Shown here: piece after piece, positions 61,375 through 64,000 of the stretch
How positions within the stretch are numbered: the first letter of the stretch is position 1
How the letters are laid out: every line of letters starts with the position of its first letter
Origin: an uncultured Eubacterium sp.
GTDB taxonomy: Bacteria; Bacillota; Clostridia; Lachnospirales; Lachnospiraceae
Assembly: GCA_910577225.1 (NCBI GenBank)
Contig: CAJTMV010000003.1
Location: 1 to 64,000, forward strand
Direction of reading: 5' to 3'
Length of the DNA: 64,000 nucleotides
Translations under genes and position numbers: made by a program
The notes under the pieces: model-generated
What the model saw: only the letters and a program-made list of their open reading frames with translations
Told to the model about the DNA's origin: nothing
Database searches by the model: none

Positions 61375-63111
61375 ATGGACTACAAAGAAATGTACCAGCA
61401 ATGGCTGGACAACCCTTATTTCGATGAGGAAACGAAGGCGGAATTAAAAGCAATCGCGGGAAATGAGAAGGAGATCGAAGACCGCTTTTATATGGATCTG
61501 GAGTTTGGTACAGCAGGACTGCGCGGCGTGATCGGCGCGGGTACGAACCGTATGAACGTATACACAGTCAGAAAAGCGACACAGGGCCTGGCAAACTATA
61601 TTTTGTCTGTCGGGGCAGAGGCAAAAGGCGTTGCGATTGCATACGATTCCAGACATATGTCGCCGGAGTTTGCGGACGTAGCGGCTTTATGCCTGGCGGC
61701 AAACGGGATTAAAGCATATGTATTTGAGAGCTTAAGACCGACGCCGGAGCTGTCTTACGCAGTTCGCAGACTGGGATGTATCGCAGGCATTAATATTACG
61801 GCAAGCCATAATCCGCCGGAATATAACGGTTATAAGGTATACTGGGAAGACGGCGCGCAGATTACGCCTCCTCATGACAGCGGCATTATGGATCAGGTAA
61901 AGCAGGTGACAGACTATGCTTCCTGTAAGACGATGTCTCTGGATGAAGCAAAAGAGGCCGGACTTTATCAGACGATTGGAGCGGATATTGACGATCCGTA
62001 TATCGAAGAGCTGAAGGGACTGGTACTTCATCAGGACAGCATCGATGCAGTGAAGGATAAGCTGACCATTGTATACTCGCCGCTGCATGGAACTGGAAAT
62101 ATCCCAGTGCGCCGCGTGTTAAAAGAGCTTGGTTTCCAGAATGTGCATGTAGTACCGGAGCAGGAGCTGCCGGACGGAGACTTCCCGACGGTTAGTTATC
62201 CGAATCCTGAAGCTGCCGAAGCGTTTGAACTCGGACTTGCACTTGCAAAGAAGGTAAACGCGGATCTTGTATTAGCGACGGATCCGGATGCAGATCGTCT
62301 CGGTGTGTATGTAAAAGATTCCAAAACGGGCGAATACCATACGCTGACTGGTAATATGTCCGGCTGTCTGATCGGTGATTATGTCATCGGACAGCGCAAA
62401 GCGATAAACGGTTCGCTGCCTGAAGACGGAGCATTTATCCGCTCGATTGTTTCTACCAATATGGCAGATGCGATTGCAAAGTATTATGGCATTCAGCTTG
62501 TGGAAGTTTTAACAGGATTTAAGTTTATCGGACAGAAAATGCTGGAGTTTGAAACGACAGGTAAGGGTACTTACTTATTTGGTATGGAAGAAAGCTACGG
62601 CTGTCTGACCGGAACTTATGCAAGAGATAAGGATGCGGTAGTAGCTTCCATGGCATTGTGTGAAGCAGCGGCTTATTATATGACCAAAGATATGACGCTC
62701 TGGGATGCCATGCTGGAAATGTATGAACGTTATGGATACTACAAAGATCATGTAGAGTCGATTACGTTAAAGGGCATCGAAGGACTGGCAAAGATTCAGG
62801 AAATTATGAATACGCTGCGAGCAGATGCGCCGAAGGAGATTGGCGGACTGAAAGTACTTGCGGCAAGAGATTATAAGACAGATACGATTCAGAATTTTGT
62901 AACCGGACAGACCGAACCGACCGGACTGCCGCAGTCAAACGTACTGTATTATGAACTGGAAGACGACGCGTGGGTATGTGTAAGACCGTCCGGAACAGAA
63001 CCAAAAGTGAAGTTCTATATTGGCGTAAAAGGCAGCTCCATGGCGGATGCTGACGAAAAATCGGCTTCTTTGGGAACGAAGGTGCTGGATATGATTCAGA
63101 AGATGATTTAA
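61375..63111 (+). CDS. Phosphoglucomutase/phosphomannomutase family enzyme
   Basis: This encodes 578 residues from ATG 61375, whose GGGAGG site lies inside the longer frame from 61360. It interconverts glucose 1- and 6-phosphate (or mannose/pentose phosphates). Motifs in order: TAGLRGVIGAGTNRMN near 50, phosphoserine loop ITASHNPPEYNGYKVYW near 140, metal site TDPDADRLG near 305, sugar loop GMEESYG near 405 and phosphate loop RPSGTEPKVKFYIG near 540. Its supply of glucose 1-phosphate would feed the glgC-glgD pathway. Confidence 0.94.
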   Translation: MDYKEMYQQWLDNPYFDEETKAELKAIAGNEKEIEDRFYMDLEFGTAGLRGVIGAGTNRMNVYTVRKATQGLANYILSVGAEAKGVAIAYDSRHMSPEFADVAALCLAANGIKAYVFESLRPTPELSYAVRRLGCIAGINITASHNPPEYNGYKVYWEDGAQITPPHDSGIMDQVKQVTDYASCKTMSLDEAKEAGLYQTIGADIDDPYIEELKGLVLHQDSIDAVKDKLTIVYSPLHGTGNIPVRRVLKELGFQNVHVVPEQELPDGDFPTVSYPNPEAAEAFELGLALAKKVNADLVLATDPDADRLGVYVKDSKTGEYHTLTGNMSGCLIGDYVIGQRKAINGSLPEDGAFIRSIVSTNMADAIAKYYGIQLVEVLTGFKFIGQKMLEFETTGKGTYLFGMEESYGCLTGTYARDKDAVVASMALCEAAAYYMTKDMTLWDAMLEMYERYGYYKDHVESITLKGIEGLAKIQEIMNTLRADAPKEIGGLKVLAARDYKTDTIQNFVTGQTEPTGLPQSNVLYYELEDDAWVCVRPSGTEPKVKFYIGVKGSSMADADEKSASLGTKVLDMIQKMI

Positions 63112-63129
63112 TCCGAAAGAAAGCCTTCT

Positions 63130-63145
63130 AAAATGCCAGAATTGG
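63130..63145 (+). terminator. Weak hairpin after phosphoglucomutase
   Basis: AAAATGCC pairs with GGCATTTT around a 7-base loop at about 63130-63152. The pairing is AT-rich and the T run is part of the stem, so termination is probably partial. Confidence 0.5.
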
Positions 63146-63156
63146 GCATTTTCCGC

Positions 63157-63185
63157 TTGACAAACCATGGAAAAGTTAGTATAAA
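63157..63185 (+). promoter_or_regulatory. Promoter of hup
   Basis: TTGACA (63157-63162) and TATAAA (63180-63185) have a 17-base spacer, with a leader of about 75 bases. Confidence 0.85.
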
Positions 63186-63268
63186 TATATTCGTAAGTAT
63201 TTTGGAGAAAATGAGTTCCGAATCTTAATTAATATCAATACTATAATGAATCCACAGGAGGAGTAGAA

Positions 63269-63544
63269 ATGAACAAAGCGGAATTAGTTGCAGCTATGGC
63301 TGACAAGGCTGAATTATCCAAAAAAGATGCGGAAGCAGCTTTAAAGGCTTTTACAGATGTTGTCGCTGAAGAGCTCAGGAAAGGGGAAAAGATCCAGTTA
63401 GTCGGCTTCGGAACTTTTGAAGTATCTGAACGGGCAGCCAGAACTGGCAGAAATCCACAGACAGGCGAAGAGATGACCATTCCGGCATCCAAGGCGCCGA
63501 AGTTTAAGGCAGGAAAAGCATTGAAGGATTTAATGAACGAATAA
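63269..63544 (+). CDS. hup: HU family nucleoid protein
   Basis: This encodes 91 residues. MNKAELVAAMADKAELSKKD begins the helical dimerisation part, and VGFGTFEVSERAARTGRNPQ is the DNA-binding arm with the conserved GRNP tip; AFTDVVAEELRKGEKIQL and KFKAGKALKD complete the fold. It bends and compacts DNA. GGAGGAG precedes ATG. It is monocistronic with its own promoter and terminator. Confidence 0.97.
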   Translation: MNKAELVAAMADKAELSKKDAEAALKAFTDVVAEELRKGEKIQLVGFGTFEVSERAARTGRNPQTGEEMTIPASKAPKFKAGKALKDLMNE

Positions 63545-63549
63545 ATCTT

Positions 63550-63581
63550 AAAAAGGGACTGCAGCTGTGCAGTCCCTTTTT
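63550..63581. terminator. Terminator of hup
   Basis: AAAAAGGGACTGCA (63550-63563) pairs perfectly with TGCAGTCCCTTTTT (63568-63581) with a 4-base loop. Confidence 0.95.
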
Positions 63582-63641
63582 GGCGGAAAAATCTGGAACA
63601 GAAAGCCCTGGGATAGAAACATCGGCCGGAGAGGAATTATT

Positions 63642-63881
63642 ATGAGATTGGATAAATTTTTAAAAGTATCGCGTCTGATTAAACGGCGGACGATTGCGAA
63701 CGAAGCCTGTGATGCCGGCAGGGTGCTGGTAAACGGGAAACCGGCGAAGGCGTCTGTCAAAGTGAAGGTGGGCGATGTGATTGAAATTATGTTTGGTACA
63801 AAGTCCGTGAAAGTCCGTGTGCTGGATATTCAGGACACGACAAAAAAGGAACAGGCAAAAGAATTATTTGAATATTTATAG
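63642..63881 (+). CDS. rqcP: RqcP-type S4 RNA-binding protein
   Basis: This encodes 79 residues from ATG 63642 (GAGAGG at 8 bases); the frame is open further upstream. It is a minimal S4 domain, MRLDKFLKVSRLIKRRTIAN, with AGRVLVNGKPAK and VKVGDVIEI. RqcP (YabO) acts with RqcH in alanine tailing of peptides on stalled large ribosomal subunits. Its place after hup and before a further ribosome site matches the yabO-yabP order. Confidence 0.9.
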   Translation: MRLDKFLKVSRLIKRRTIANEACDAGRVLVNGKPAKASVKVKVGDVIEIMFGTKSVKVRVLDIQDTTKKEQAKELFEYL

Positions 63882-64000
63882 CATTTATTTCCATATCCAT
63901 TCATATACTTTATTAGTGAAGGCTTGCATGGTAACCGCTTCGCCGGATGCTGGACGTAAGACCTGCTTATACGACAGTTTGGACAAGAATGGAGGAAAGG
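63882..64000 (+). promoter_or_regulatory. Intergenic tail with ribosome site for the next gene
   Basis: The final bases GGAGGAAAGG form a strong ribosome binding site whose start codon lies beyond the window. By conserved order the next gene could be yabP, a sporulation protein; this cannot be seen here. No gene lies within the 119 bases. Confidence 0.5.

Overview
The window is a chromosomal segment of a spore-forming low-to-mid-GC Firmicute, most likely a member of the Lachnospiraceae (class Clostridia). This rests on gene content and order rather than any database search. It carries spoVG, a CotS-like spore-coat kinase homologue, the paired glgC-glgD genes, a class III fructose-1,6-bisphosphatase, a C-terminal-tyrosine type prolyl-tRNA synthetase, a DUF6465-like protein, strong AGGAGG ribosome sites and sigma-A promoters. 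Homologues of prs, spoVG, pth, mfd, hup and rqcP appear here in a loose version of the origin-proximal order known from Bacillus.

Positions 1-3000 are AT-rich accessory DNA. They hold the 3' end of a surface-type protein, two inverted copies of a small type I holin-like toxin locus (one intact, one broken), a PBECR-type nuclease-fold protein, an unassigned branched RNA structure, and the scattered wreckage of an integrase/excisionase module. From 3000 to 13500 come an Lhr-type helicase, a two-gene AT-rich cassette (EEP nuclease-fold protein plus unknown partner) lying between two copies of the lhr 3' end, a YjbR/GyrI fusion, an aldose epimerase homologue and two PPP-type metallophosphatases, the second being fbp.

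From 13600 to 21800 are an LTA-synthase-like sulfatase (minus strand), a proline-rich protein, a membrane-anchored protein with a decayed C39 domain, an AGCS amino-acid carrier, and an HPr-like protein co-transcribed with a DUF6465-like protein. The minus-strand block 21870-26960 is murC, dnaD, dnaC, prs. A cluster of four perfect DnaA boxes sits between murC and dnaD, over the dnaD promoter. Then come glgC-glgD, spoVG, an M23 peptidase (minus), an SGNH hydrolase, a six-domain c-di-GMP protein, a membrane protein, thiT (minus), pth, mfd, a PrsA-like lipoprotein, a heterodimeric ABC exporter and murA.

From 49000 to the end are an HD-GYP protein (minus), the SAM-I riboswitch with metK, a two-component system behind a leader hairpin, an RluA-type pseudouridine synthase, an AI-2E/YtvI-like membrane protein, proS, cca, cotS-like, a PEGA lipoprotein, a phosphoglucomutase, hup and rqcP. 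The window closes on the ribosome binding site of a further gene. Most of the window is housekeeping: wall precursor synthesis (murA, murC), replication loading, glycogen and sugar-phosphate metabolism, translation and sporulation. The novelty is concentrated in the first 9 kb.
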